Shown piece after piece: positions 46,177 to 54,903 of a stretch of DNA of 64,000 nt. The notes below the pieces were generated by a model. The model was not told where the DNA came from, ran no database searches, and was given only the letters and a program-made list of their open reading frames with translations. Each line of letters starts with the position of its first letter. Positions within the stretch are counted from its first letter, which is position 1. This DNA is from Curtobacterium sp. MCBA15_009 (GTDB lineage: Bacteria > Actinomycetota > Actinomycetes > Actinomycetales > Microbacteriaceae): NCBI RefSeq assembly GCF_001864895.1, contig NZ_MJGO01000023.1:271755-335754 (forward strand), given 5' to 3'. Both the position numbers and the translations under genes were made by a program.

Positions 46177-47850
46177 ATGAGCATCTTCCGGCGATCGGTG
46201 AACACCAGGACTGACTGGCGCAAGGCCGCCCGGTCGTTGTCGAGATCACTCGAAGGGGTGCACGGCCGCGTCGCCTTCGTGACCGACGACGAGGACCACC
46301 CGGCCGTTGCGTGGCTGGTCCACGAGTTCCCGACGGTGGTCCTCGTCGGCCCCGAGTCCACTCGACGGCCGGGGCTCCGGACCGTGTCCGCCGCCACGCT
46401 GCAGGACGAGACTGCCGCGCTCGTCGACCTCGGGGGCTTGAGTGCCGTGGTCGATGCGCGATCTTCGACGGACCAGGAGCGTTCCCTCCGCTGGCAATGG
46501 CTCTTCTACCATGTGCAGCAGGGCGGCCAGTACGTGACCGAGCACACCGATGGGGCGGCGGCGTGGTGGACCGACGAGGGCCTCCTGGGTGAGGCGAACC
46601 GGTCCCCACGTGACTTCACGGAGTCCGCTCGATCCGTCGAGTCCGTCGACGAGAGCGTCGGCGTCGTCCGCATGCGGAAGGGTCGCCAACACGTCTTCAA
46701 GGTGAAGGACGAGAACGCGAACCGCGTCGTGCCTGCGCGACTCCCGCTCGCTCGTCTCGCCGTGCTCGGGACCGAGCCGGGCGGCACGTTCAACGGTTCG
46801 ACCACCATCGTCGAACACGGTAGTGAACCCCGGCTGCCCTCGCAGAAGTGGAACTACCACCACTCGCACGTCCGGAAGGTCTCGGGTGGCGTGACGATCC
46901 GGCGGGACGGACTCACCCTGATCGGTGACACTGTCCTGCCCTCATCGTTCCGGCACGCGCGTGCGCGGAGTGTGTCGAACCCACAGCTCGTGAGCTTCAA
47001 CCAAGAGTTCGGTCGTGCTCGAGAGCACGGACCGACGCGACGCCTCGAGGGCTCGTTCTACGATCTGAGTTCGACCATGAGCGGACACTTCGGTCACACG
47101 ATGACCGAGACGGTCAGCAAGCTCTGGGGCTGGGACCGCGCGAAGGAGGCAGACCCGTCGCTGCGAGCCATCTACCGGGTACCCCACGCTGAGTTCTCAC
47201 CGACCGTCGAGAGGGCTCTCTTCAATGCGTTCGGTATCGACGACGCCGACATCGAATGGGTGCACGACGATGTCCAGGTGGAGAGCTACGTCTGGAGTTC
47301 CTACCTCTGGCAGAACCTCACGAGGTACCACTTCCATCCACTGGTGAAGGACACCTGGTCTCGGCTGCGAGAAGGCCTGGTGGAGCCCCGACCGGTGGAC
47401 CGGCGAATCTTCGTGTCCCGCAAGAGCACCGAGGCGAACCGAGCCTGCCTGAACCTCGACGAGGTCGAGGCCCACTTCTCTGCTCGAGGCTTCGAGATCG
47501 TGTACCCGGAGACCCTTCCCTTCGCCGAACAGGCGTCCACGTTCGGGAGTGCCCGGATCGTCGCGGGCTTCGCCGGCTCCGGAATGTTCTCGATGATGTT
47601 CGCGCAGAGGCTCGACGGCGTACTGGTGCTGTCCCACGATTCGTACACCGCTCGGAACGAGTTCCTCTACGCGACCGCACTCGCGGACGAACTCCACTAC
47701 TCCTGGTCTCGATCAGAGATCCAGCACGGTTCTGACTTCTCGACGGAAGCGTTCCATTCGCCGTGGGCCTTCGACTTCGCGGCGCACGGAGCCGACCTCG
47801 ACCGCAGCATCGACCGCATGCACGAACTCGCTGACCGTCAGCGCTCCTGA
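46177..47850 (+). CDS. Glycosyltransferase family 61-like protein
   Basis: A 557-residue cytosolic protein. The C-terminal half carries the GT61 (DUF563) pattern: GHFGHTMTETVSKLWGW, IFVSRKSTEANRACLN, PETLPFAEQASTFGSARIVAG then FAGSGMFSMMFA. The N-terminal 210 residues form a separate domain of unknown role, with a predicted alpha/beta pattern (RVAFVTDDEDHPAVAWLVHEF). GT61 enzymes transfer xylose, GlcNAc or other sugars; the donor cannot be read. Its last 13 bases overlap the convergent gene at 47838. Confidence 0.82.
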   Translation: MSIFRRSVNTRTDWRKAARSLSRSLEGVHGRVAFVTDDEDHPAVAWLVHEFPTVVLVGPESTRRPGLRTVSAATLQDETAALVDLGGLSAVVDARSSTDQERSLRWQWLFYHVQQGGQYVTEHTDGAAAWWTDEGLLGEANRSPRDFTESARSVESVDESVGVVRMRKGRQHVFKVKDENANRVVPARLPLARLAVLGTEPGGTFNGSTTIVEHGSEPRLPSQKWNYHHSHVRKVSGGVTIRRDGLTLIGDTVLPSSFRHARARSVSNPQLVSFNQEFGRAREHGPTRRLEGSFYDLSSTMSGHFGHTMTETVSKLWGWDRAKEADPSLRAIYRVPHAEFSPTVERALFNAFGIDDADIEWVHDDVQVESYVWSSYLWQNLTRYHFHPLVKDTWSRLREGLVEPRPVDRRIFVSRKSTEANRACLNLDEVEAHFSARGFEIVYPETLPFAEQASTFGSARIVAGFAGSGMFSMMFAQRLDGVLVLSHDSYTARNEFLYATALADELHYSWSRSEIQHGSDFSTEAFHSPWAFDFAAHGADLDRSIDRMHELADRQRS

Positions 47851-50501
47851 TCTTCTCCGGATCCTTCGAGGGCTCGCATCGCTTTGTAGACTCGGCGACT
47901 CGATCCGCCGTCACGGGTCGCTTCGAAGGCTGCGGCGGCGCGGCTGACGAAGGGCTCCGAGACGACGAAGGCCCGCTGTGCGGTCTCCGCCACCATGTCG
48001 ACGAGTGCCGCTTCCTCAGCCACCACCGGTCCGAAACCATCGCGCTCGTAGTCGAAGTACCCTTGACGGCGAGGGTTCTTACCGCCCCAGAACTCGGCCT
48101 TGTCGAACTGGTAGTACGCCAGTGGAATCTCCACGAAGGCCGCGTCGAAAGCGATCGACGAGTAATCCGTGATGACGAACGCCGCGCTCGCCAAGACCTC
48201 CTGGATGTCGTCGACACCGAAGTCCAGCACTTCGACGCCGTCGGGAAGTGCGAATTCCGTAAGGTACGGGCGCATGTGCGGATGCGGCATCAGTGCAATC
48301 CGCTTACCGGTCGCAGCAGCGATCTGGGCGAGGCGTTCGGAGTTGAGCAGTGATGAGTAGCGACGAGCGTACTCCGAGTCGCCGAAGCGATCGATACGCG
48401 CTCGCTCGTTCGCACCACCGACTCGATCTCCGACCAGGTACTGCCGCCACGTCGGGATGACGACGATCCGGTCGCGCTCGGACGCGGCCGCTCGCTTCAG
48501 CAGCAGTTCGTCGTGCCGCGGCAACCCGGTGAGTTTCGTCTCCTTGCTGGAGAACTTGTAGGGCCCAGGACCGGCGATCGACTCGTACTCGGGAACGGTC
48601 GTCGTGACGAACAGGTGCGGATCCTTCCCGTTGAGCCAACGAGACAGGTCGTCCTGGATGACGCCGTGCTGCAGGAACGTGAAGAAGTACCGAGGCTGAC
48701 CGTAGCGGCGGCGGTTGATCGGATGCGTCACGTAGTAGTCAGCATGCGACGAGGCGAAGTGGTCTGCGCTCAACAAGAGCTGTTTCCACTGACGGGACCC
48801 GTGCGCGACCAGCCGAAATCCTTCTGCCCGCAGACGTGACCACGATGGGCTGTCCCGCTCGAGGATGAACCACGCGTTGACCTGAGGCCGCTCGCGAGCG
48901 AGGAACCGGTACAGGTGCTCGGCGTTGTCGTTCGCATGGTCGTTCTTGTCCATCAGAGCCCACGCGTGCGCGAAACGACGGCGGACCGAGGGCAGCCGCA
49001 AGGAGCAGGCCATCAGCCAGTTGTCGACCTTCCACAACGACCACCGGTGGCTCCGCCACCACGCCCCGAGACTCTGCCGGAGGTAGCGCCGGTAGGGGAT
49101 TCCCGCAGCGGAGAACCGAGGACGGACACGCTTGCGTTGGTCGTTCACCACCTGGTTCACCACCCCGGGGGTGAGACCTTCGCTCGTGGGCTGCTGTTCC
49201 CAGCGGCCGATGGACCGCAGGGCGCCGTCGAGCCGGACCTGCACCTGACGACCTCGCTGAACCCAGAGGAACCGCTTGCGCATCACGACGCGGCCGTAGA
49301 ACTCGAAGTCCTGGATCGTCGCGTGCTCTGGCTCCTGCTCCCGACCATCGACCACGATCTGCTCGTCAGGGAGCTCGCCGGAGAACCAGTACTCGAGTTT
49401 CACCAGCTGGTGGACTTCGTCGACCTCGGTGAATCGGATGTACCACGACCTGAAGGGCTGCTTGGTGTTGTACCCGTGGAGCAACGCCATCCGGATCGCG
49501 TACTGCACGCCGATGAAGTCGAAGCTCCGGATGGCGTCCGGAGCGACGAGCCGCAGGATCTCGCCCACCAGTTCGTGGAACTCCGGGAAGACGTGTGCTG
49601 GCGCAGAAGCGCTCAGCGAGTGGATGGCCAACTGCGCTTTGAACATCCAGAACAGCTCGTACAGCACAGTGTTCTCGAGCCACCGAGGGACGGGTCCGAG
49701 CGCTTCTGCTCGTCGGAGGAGGTCGAGGTAGCCGTACCGGAGGATGCTCGTGTACTTGCCCTCTTCGGTGAAACTCGATCCGAGCAGTGACGAGTCGTCT
49801 TCTCGTGTCCGGTAGTGGTACTTCGCGGAGGCCATGAGTCCCAGCAGGTGAGTGTCCGACGCGAGCAGGTACCTGGCGACCAGGTGACCGTCTTCGAAAT
49901 GCGGTCGCACTCGACCGTCGAAGGTGAGATCTCGGTCCTCCAGGACGCTCCTCCGGAAGAAGGCCGAGTTGACGCTCAGCTGGAAGATCGGCTCGACGGC
50001 GAGGTCGACGATGCGCGACCCCGATCCGAACTTGGCGCGGTGCGGATGGTTGTCGACCAGCGACCCGTCAGGGAGGAGCCGCACCTGGTGCGCAGCCAGC
50101 AGAGCGAGACCTTCGTGTCCGCCGTGGATGTCGATGTACTTCGCCACTTCAGCGAAGTAGCCGCGGTCGAGCGCATCGTCAGGATCGATGAAGGTCACCC
50201 ACTCGCCGCGCGCCAGCTGCAGCCCGGTGTTCCGAGCGGCGGCCACCCATGCGTTGGGCTGCGTCACGACGACGACCTCTTCGCCGCGGCCGGATGCCCA
50301 CGACCGCAGTCGGAGCAACGTGTCGTCCGTCGAGCCGTCGTCCACGAACACGAGTTGCACGCGCTCCATGTCGAACGTCTGCGCCTCGAACGAAGCGAAG
50401 AGATCGTCGAGGTAACGACCGACGTTGTAAGCAGCTATGACTGCCGTGAAGAGGAACTCGGGCGGTTCCCCCGGACCGTTCACCAGCGAGGACTCATGCA
50501 T
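47838..50501 (-). CDS. Bifunctional GT2 glycosyltransferase / TagF-like polyol-phosphate transferase (A)
   Basis: An 887-residue fusion. Residues about 15-330 form a GT-A domain: FTAVIAAYNVGRYLDDLFASF, VFVDDGSTDDTL, WVAAARNTGLQLARGEW, FIDPDDALD. Residues about 345-480 form a beta-rich bridge. Residues about 510-870 match CDP-glycerol/ribitol transferases (TagF/TarF/TarL): FASSHADYYVTHP, FLQHGVIQDDLSRW with His612 as likely base, TGLPRHDELL, the second His pair in MPHPHMRPYL (740-742) and VITDYSSIAFDAAF. It would add a sugar and a polyol-phosphate alternately to a wall polymer. The start overlaps the preceding fusion gene by 8 bases. It is last in a four-gene operon with an ABC exporter. Confidence 0.88.
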   Translation of the reverse strand: MHESSLVNGPGEPPEFLFTAVIAAYNVGRYLDDLFASFEAQTFDMERVQLVFVDDGSTDDTLLRLRSWASGRGEEVVVVTQPNAWVAAARNTGLQLARGEWVTFIDPDDALDRGYFAEVAKYIDIHGGHEGLALLAAHQVRLLPDGSLVDNHPHRAKFGSGSRIVDLAVEPIFQLSVNSAFFRRSVLEDRDLTFDGRVRPHFEDGHLVARYLLASDTHLLGLMASAKYHYRTREDDSSLLGSSFTEEGKYTSILRYGYLDLLRRAEALGPVPRWLENTVLYELFWMFKAQLAIHSLSASAPAHVFPEFHELVGEILRLVAPDAIRSFDFIGVQYAIRMALLHGYNTKQPFRSWYIRFTEVDEVHQLVKLEYWFSGELPDEQIVVDGREQEPEHATIQDFEFYGRVVMRKRFLWVQRGRQVQVRLDGALRSIGRWEQQPTSEGLTPGVVNQVVNDQRKRVRPRFSAAGIPYRRYLRQSLGAWWRSHRWSLWKVDNWLMACSLRLPSVRRRFAHAWALMDKNDHANDNAEHLYRFLARERPQVNAWFILERDSPSWSRLRAEGFRLVAHGSRQWKQLLLSADHFASSHADYYVTHPINRRRYGQPRYFFTFLQHGVIQDDLSRWLNGKDPHLFVTTTVPEYESIAGPGPYKFSSKETKLTGLPRHDELLLKRAAASERDRIVVIPTWRQYLVGDRVGGANERARIDRFGDSEYARRYSSLLNSERLAQIAAATGKRIALMPHPHMRPYLTEFALPDGVEVLDFGVDDIQEVLASAAFVITDYSSIAFDAAFVEIPLAYYQFDKAEFWGGKNPRRQGYFDYERDGFGPVVAEEAALVDMVAETAQRAFVVSEPFVSRAAAAFEATRDGGSSRRVYKAMRALEGSGEDQER

Positions 50502-53196
50502 CTGACAACCCCAATTCGTTCTGGACCGGTTCGGCGACCCTCCGGCCGGAGTCGAGCGCGAGCATCGCTTCGAACACCCGCTGGCAGTTCAGCTCGTCTC
50601 GTGTGACGAACGACTCGGCTGCTCGCTGCACGAAGGATTCTGCTGAACGGAAGCCGTCCTCAGCGATCTCCTCGAGAGCGTCCGTGACGTCCACCGCACG
50701 TCGGGCCACGGGCCCGTACCCGTCACGCTGGTAGTCGAAGTAGCCCCGTCGTCCGACGTGGGTGCCGTCGAAGAAGGTCGCGTCGTCGAACTGGAAGTAG
50801 ACGAGCGGCATGTCCAGGAACGCAGCCTCGAACGCGATGGACGAGTAGTCGGTCACCATCACGGCACCCTGAGCGAGAACCTCCTGGACGTTCGTCTCCG
50901 CGTACCCGACCACCTCGATCGCGCTCGGTAGGTCGAAGTCCGGGAGGTAGGGCTCGAGGTTCGGGTGCGGCATGAAGACGATGCGCTTGCCTTCACGCTC
51001 GGCGAGTGCTCGAAGCTCCGCGGACGCGAGGAGTTCGATCCAGCTCCGCGCGTACTCACTCTCGAGGAACTGGGGGTTCTTCTCGCGGGTGTTCGTTCCC
51101 CGGAGCTGCCGCCCGGACAACTTCTTGCGCCACGTGGGCATGATGAGGATCGCATCCCGGTCGGCCTCGACCACCGCACGCCGCTTGCGGAGGAGTTCGT
51201 CGTGACGCGGGAACCCGGTGAGCACCACCTCGCGGTCCGAGAAGGAGTACGGACCGGGGCCGGCGATGGCTGCCTGCTCTTGCGGGGTGACCACGACCAG
51301 CGCCTCGATCGGCTTCGGATTGATCCACCGCGAGATGTCGTAGTTCGTCACGCCGTGCTGCAGCCAGGTGAAGCGGTACCGCGGAGGCCCGAAGCGTGCA
51401 GCGTCGAGCGGCTGTACGACGTAGGCGTCGATGTGGGAGGAGGCGAGATGGGCCGCATGCAACAGCAGCGCGCGCCACGTCGGCGTCCCGTAGGGCACGA
51501 GACGGAACCCCTCCGCTTCGAGCCGCGCCCAGTCCGGTGACGACTCGGTGAGCACGAACCACGCGTTGATCTCTGGGCGGTGCCGGCGGACCCAGCGGTA
51601 CAGGTGCTCGGCGTTGTCGTTCGCCTGGTTGTCCCGGTCCATGAAGACCCACGCATCGGTGAACCGCGACCGGATCGAACGCGAACGAGCGCGCAGGGCA
51701 AGCGCGAGGTCGGTCCGCTGTTGCTTGCCGAGAGCACTCGCCACCGACCGACGCACAGCCGACACCGCCCATCGCACCGCGGGCCGATCCAGGCCGTCCC
51801 AAGCCTGCGGGAAACGTGCCCGCTGCTGCATGATCACCGGGTGCAACTGGCGAGAGGTCAGTTCGAACTCGGGCTCGACGACCGCATCCGTGCCGAAGGG
51901 TACTGGCGAACCGCCGAGCAACACGTGCGTCCGCAGGCCTCGGTCCAGCCACACGTGTCGCTGTCGGAGGACGGCATGCCCGTAGAACACGTAGTCCTGG
52001 ACCGTTTCGTGGAGCGGCGCGACGTCACGACCGTCGACCACCCACTGCTCCTCAGGCTGGTCCCCGGTGAACCAGTACGAGATCCGGACCTGCTGCGAGG
52101 TCTCGTCGACCCGGGTCAACCGGACCAGGTCGGCGTGCTCAGGACGACCCGTGTACCCCATGAGGACGGCACGTCGGACTGCAGCTTCGACGCCCATGAT
52201 GTCGAAGACGCGGACAGCTTCGTCCGAGATGAATGCTCGCACCCGGCCGACGAGTTCGTGGAACCGCTCGAACACCGCCGGTGGGGCGAGGGCGGTCCGT
52301 GACTCGATGGCGCGCTCGTTCTTGAAGTACCAGAAGAGGTCGTAGAGGAGCGTGTTCTCGAGCCATCGCGGAAGCGGCCCGGTTGCCGCAGCCCGCTCAG
52401 CCAGGTCGAGCAGACCGTACTCGACGACATCGGTGTACTTGCCGGCCTTGTCGTGGTGGGACTCCATCAGCGACGTCCCGTCGCCCCGAACGCGGTAGTG
52501 GTACTTGGCGGACGCGAGGACACCCAGGTGATGGGAGTCGGTCGACAGGAGGTACTTGCCGATGAAGTGCGCGTCCTCGAACACCGGCCGCACCCGTCCA
52601 TCGAACTCGAGCGCATGGCGTCGCACAGCGTCGACGCGGAAGAAACTGGAGTTGACGGCGAGCTGGATGAACGGCTCGAGACGGAGGTCGACGACGCGAG
52701 ACCCCTTGCTGAACTTCTTCCGGAGCGGATGCGTGTTCCGCAGCTCACCGGTCTCGAGCAGACGCATCTGGTGCGTCGCGAGCAGGTTGACCGGGCCGTG
52801 GCCGTGCAGCTCGACGAACTTGTCCACCTCGGCGAAGTACCCGAGGTCGAGGACGTCGTCTGGGTCGGCAAACGTCACCCACTCAGCGTCGACCAGCTGC
52901 AGACCTGTGTTCCGTGCTGCCGCAACCCATGCGTTCTCTTGACGGACGACCGTCACGTGTCCAGCCCGTTCGGCTGCCCACTCGTCGAGGATCAGGAAAC
53001 TGTCGTCGGTCGAACCGTCATCGACGAACACGAGTTGGACCTGCTCGATGGGGTAGATCTGCTGTTCCAGCGACCGGAGCAGGTCGGGGAGGAACCGGGC
53101 CACGTTGAACGTCGCGAACACAGCGGCGAGACGGAATCTGGGTCCACTCGACATGTCGTTCTGAGGGGTCGGGTCGGACGAGGGCGCGCTGGTCAT
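50494..53196 (-). CDS. Bifunctional GT2 glycosyltransferase / TagF-like polyol-phosphate transferase (B)
   Basis: A 900-residue paralogue of the next protein with the same three-part plan. GT-A: LAAVFATFNVARFLPDLLRSL, LVFVDDGSTDDSF, WVAAARNTGLQLVDAEW, FADPDDVLD. The beta-rich bridge lies at about 365-480. TagF-like part: LASSHIDAYVVQP, WLQHGVTNYDISRW with His614, TGFPRHDELL, MPHPNLEPYL with His744, and VMVTDYSSIAFEAAF. The second site has HPN where protein A has HPH. Its ATG overlaps the ATPase stop by one base (TGATG), so exporter and polymerases are made together. The two copies presumably handle different acceptors or successive steps. Confidence 0.88.
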   Translation of the reverse strand: MTSAPSSDPTPQNDMSSGPRFRLAAVFATFNVARFLPDLLRSLEQQIYPIEQVQLVFVDDGSTDDSFLILDEWAAERAGHVTVVRQENAWVAAARNTGLQLVDAEWVTFADPDDVLDLGYFAEVDKFVELHGHGPVNLLATHQMRLLETGELRNTHPLRKKFSKGSRVVDLRLEPFIQLAVNSSFFRVDAVRRHALEFDGRVRPVFEDAHFIGKYLLSTDSHHLGVLASAKYHYRVRGDGTSLMESHHDKAGKYTDVVEYGLLDLAERAAATGPLPRWLENTLLYDLFWYFKNERAIESRTALAPPAVFERFHELVGRVRAFISDEAVRVFDIMGVEAAVRRAVLMGYTGRPEHADLVRLTRVDETSQQVRISYWFTGDQPEEQWVVDGRDVAPLHETVQDYVFYGHAVLRQRHVWLDRGLRTHVLLGGSPVPFGTDAVVEPEFELTSRQLHPVIMQQRARFPQAWDGLDRPAVRWAVSAVRRSVASALGKQQRTDLALALRARSRSIRSRFTDAWVFMDRDNQANDNAEHLYRWVRRHRPEINAWFVLTESSPDWARLEAEGFRLVPYGTPTWRALLLHAAHLASSHIDAYVVQPLDAARFGPPRYRFTWLQHGVTNYDISRWINPKPIEALVVVTPQEQAAIAGPGPYSFSDREVVLTGFPRHDELLRKRRAVVEADRDAILIMPTWRKKLSGRQLRGTNTREKNPQFLESEYARSWIELLASAELRALAEREGKRIVFMPHPNLEPYLPDFDLPSAIEVVGYAETNVQEVLAQGAVMVTDYSSIAFEAAFLDMPLVYFQFDDATFFDGTHVGRRGYFDYQRDGYGPVARRAVDVTDALEEIAEDGFRSAESFVQRAAESFVTRDELNCQRVFEAMLALDSGRRVAEPVQNELGLSDA

Positions 53197-53924
53197 CAGA
53201 CGGTTGCGTCGTAAGCCTTGATGACCGATTCCGGATCACCGATCTGCTTCAGCTCACCGCTGTCCAGCCATGCAACCTCGTCGCACATCGACTTCACCGT
53301 GCTCATCGAGTGGGAGACGAGGATGACGGTGCGGCCCTCTTCCTTCATCTCCTTGAACTTCGTTCGGCAGCGGTTCTGGAAGGTCGAGTCACCCACGGCC
53401 AGCACCTCGTCCACGACGAGGATGTCCGGGGTGACGGCCACGGCGACGGAGAACCCGAGTCGCACGTACATGCCCGACGAGTAGTTCTTGACCGGCTGGT
53501 CGATGAAGTGGCCGACGCCGGAGAACGACACGATCTCGTCGAACTTCCGCGCGACCTCCTTGCGGCTCATGCCGAGGATCGAGCCGTTCAGGAAGACGTT
53601 CTCACGCCCGGAGAGCTCCGGGTGGAAGCCCGAGCCCACCTCGAGCAACGAAGCCTGCTTGCCACGAGCGGTGATCGCCCCCTCCTCCGGCCACAGGATC
53701 TTCGCCAGGCACTTCAGCAGGGTCGACTTGCCCGAGCCGTTCTTGCCGATCAGCCCGAACGTCGTTCCCTGCGGCACCTCGAAGGAGACGTCCTTCAGTG
53801 CCCAGAAGTCCTCGTGCACGGACTTCTTCCCCCGCATCACCATGCTCTTCAGCGAGTCGTTCCGCTCGTGGTACATGCGGAAGCGCTTGGACACGTGTTC
53901 GACGGTCACGGCAGCATCGGTCAC
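53196..53924 (-). CDS. Polysaccharide/teichoic-acid ABC exporter, ATP-binding protein (TagH/Wzt type)
   Basis: A 242-residue ATPase of the surface-polymer exporter family. Walker A GKNGSGKST at residues 60-68, signature YSSGMYVRLGFSVAVA (the form peculiar to Wzt/TagH), Walker B DILVVDEVLAVGD. The protein ends soon after the ATPase fold, so it lacks the carbohydrate-binding C-terminal domain of E. coli Wzt and the extra extracytoplasmic part of Bacillus TagH. The GTG start overlaps the permease stop by 4 bases. Together they should flip a lipid-linked polymer across the membrane. Confidence 0.92.
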   Translation of the reverse strand: MTDAAVTVEHVSKRFRMYHERNDSLKSMVMRGKKSVHEDFWALKDVSFEVPQGTTFGLIGKNGSGKSTLLKCLAKILWPEEGAITARGKQASLLEVGSGFHPELSGRENVFLNGSILGMSRKEVARKFDEIVSFSGVGHFIDQPVKNYSSGMYVRLGFSVAVAVTPDILVVDEVLAVGDSTFQNRCRTKFKEMKEEGRTVILVSHSMSTVKSMCDEVAWLDSGELKQIGDPESVIKAYDATV

Positions 53925-54742
53925 AGCAGTTCGGCCAGCTTCTTCTCGTTGCGGGAGAACACGACGTAGCCGAGTGCGAGCGACACGCATCCTGCGAGGG
54001 CGCACGCGACCAGGTCGGTCCAGTTCGGGAGGCGGTTGTCGTACATCAGGTTGCGGAACACCGTCGAGAACCGCTCGATGGGGTTGAGCTTGTAGACGTG
54101 GATGATCCACGGGTGCCCGGCCTTGTTCGCGGCGTCCTCGACGAGCGACAGCGGGTAGATGATCGGCGACAGGTACATCCACATCTGCAGCGCGATGCCG
54201 ACCAGGTGCTGCATGTCGCGGAAGTGCACGTTGACGATCGACAGGATGAGCCCGACCCCGGCCGCGAACATCGCGAGGAACACCATCGTGAGCAGGATGA
54301 GCGGCAGGAACAGCCAGAAGTTGGATCCGGCGATCGCGAGTGCGATCAACAGCACGCCCATCTCGACGAGCCAGGTGAAGCCGAAGGAGCCGACCGCCGC
54401 GAGCGGCAGGGTCATGCGCGGGAAGTAGACCTTCTTGATGAGCGAGCCGTTCGCCACGATCGAGGTCATGCCGGAGTTGATGACGTTCCGCGCGAAGATC
54501 CAGGGCAGCAGCCCGCACATGAGCCAGAGCGGGTAGATGTTCAGACCGCTGGGATCGCCCACCTCGAGCCGCGCGCGGAAGATGAACGAGTACACGATCG
54601 TGTAGATCAGCATCGTCGCGAGGGGGTTGATCAGCGACCACAGCTGGCCGAAGACCGTGCGACGGTACTTGCCCTTGACCTCGCGCGCGGTGAGGTTCGC
54701 CAGCAGTTCGCGCGACGACATGAGCTGGTTCAGGTACGTCAT
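53921..54742 (-). CDS. Polysaccharide/teichoic-acid ABC exporter, permease (TagG/Wzm type)
   Basis: A 273-residue membrane protein of the ABC-2 class with six predicted helices and an amphipathic N-terminus (SSRELLANLTAREVKGKYRRTVFGQLW), the typical gate and elbow helix of TagG/Wzm. Further family marks are LINPLATMLIYTIVYSFIF, LLPWIFARNVINSG and MWMYLSPIIYPLS. The ATG of MTYLNQ is chosen; a second ATG seven codons later is possible, and the frame is open 39 codons further upstream without similarity. First gene of permease-ATPase-fusion B-fusion A. Confidence 0.9.
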   Translation of the reverse strand: MTYLNQLMSSRELLANLTAREVKGKYRRTVFGQLWSLINPLATMLIYTIVYSFIFRARLEVGDPSGLNIYPLWLMCGLLPWIFARNVINSGMTSIVANGSLIKKVYFPRMTLPLAAVGSFGFTWLVEMGVLLIALAIAGSNFWLFLPLILLTMVFLAMFAAGVGLILSIVNVHFRDMQHLVGIALQMWMYLSPIIYPLSLVEDAANKAGHPWIIHVYKLNPIERFSTVFRNLMYDNRLPNWTDLVACALAGCVSLALGYVVFSRNEKKLAELL

Positions 54743-54891
54743 GCTCCGGGTGCTGGCTCCTCCGGAGCGCAGGGACGCTCCTGATCGGATGGGGGACGAG
54801 GTATTCTCGCACAGGCTCCGGACGAATCCCCCGCGTCCCGCGGGGAACCAACAAAACATGTCGAGATGACGAACACTCGGCCAATCGTTTG

Positions 54892-54897
54892 TAGAGT
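54892..54897 (+). promoter_or_regulatory. Candidate -10 box of a leaderless glycosyltransferase operon
   Basis: TAGAGT ends 6 nt before the GTG at 54904. The 161-bp divergent gap shared with the exporter operon is relatively AT-rich around 54846-54898, as expected for a promoter region. Confidence 0.45.
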
Positions 54898-54903
54898 TGC
54901 ACA

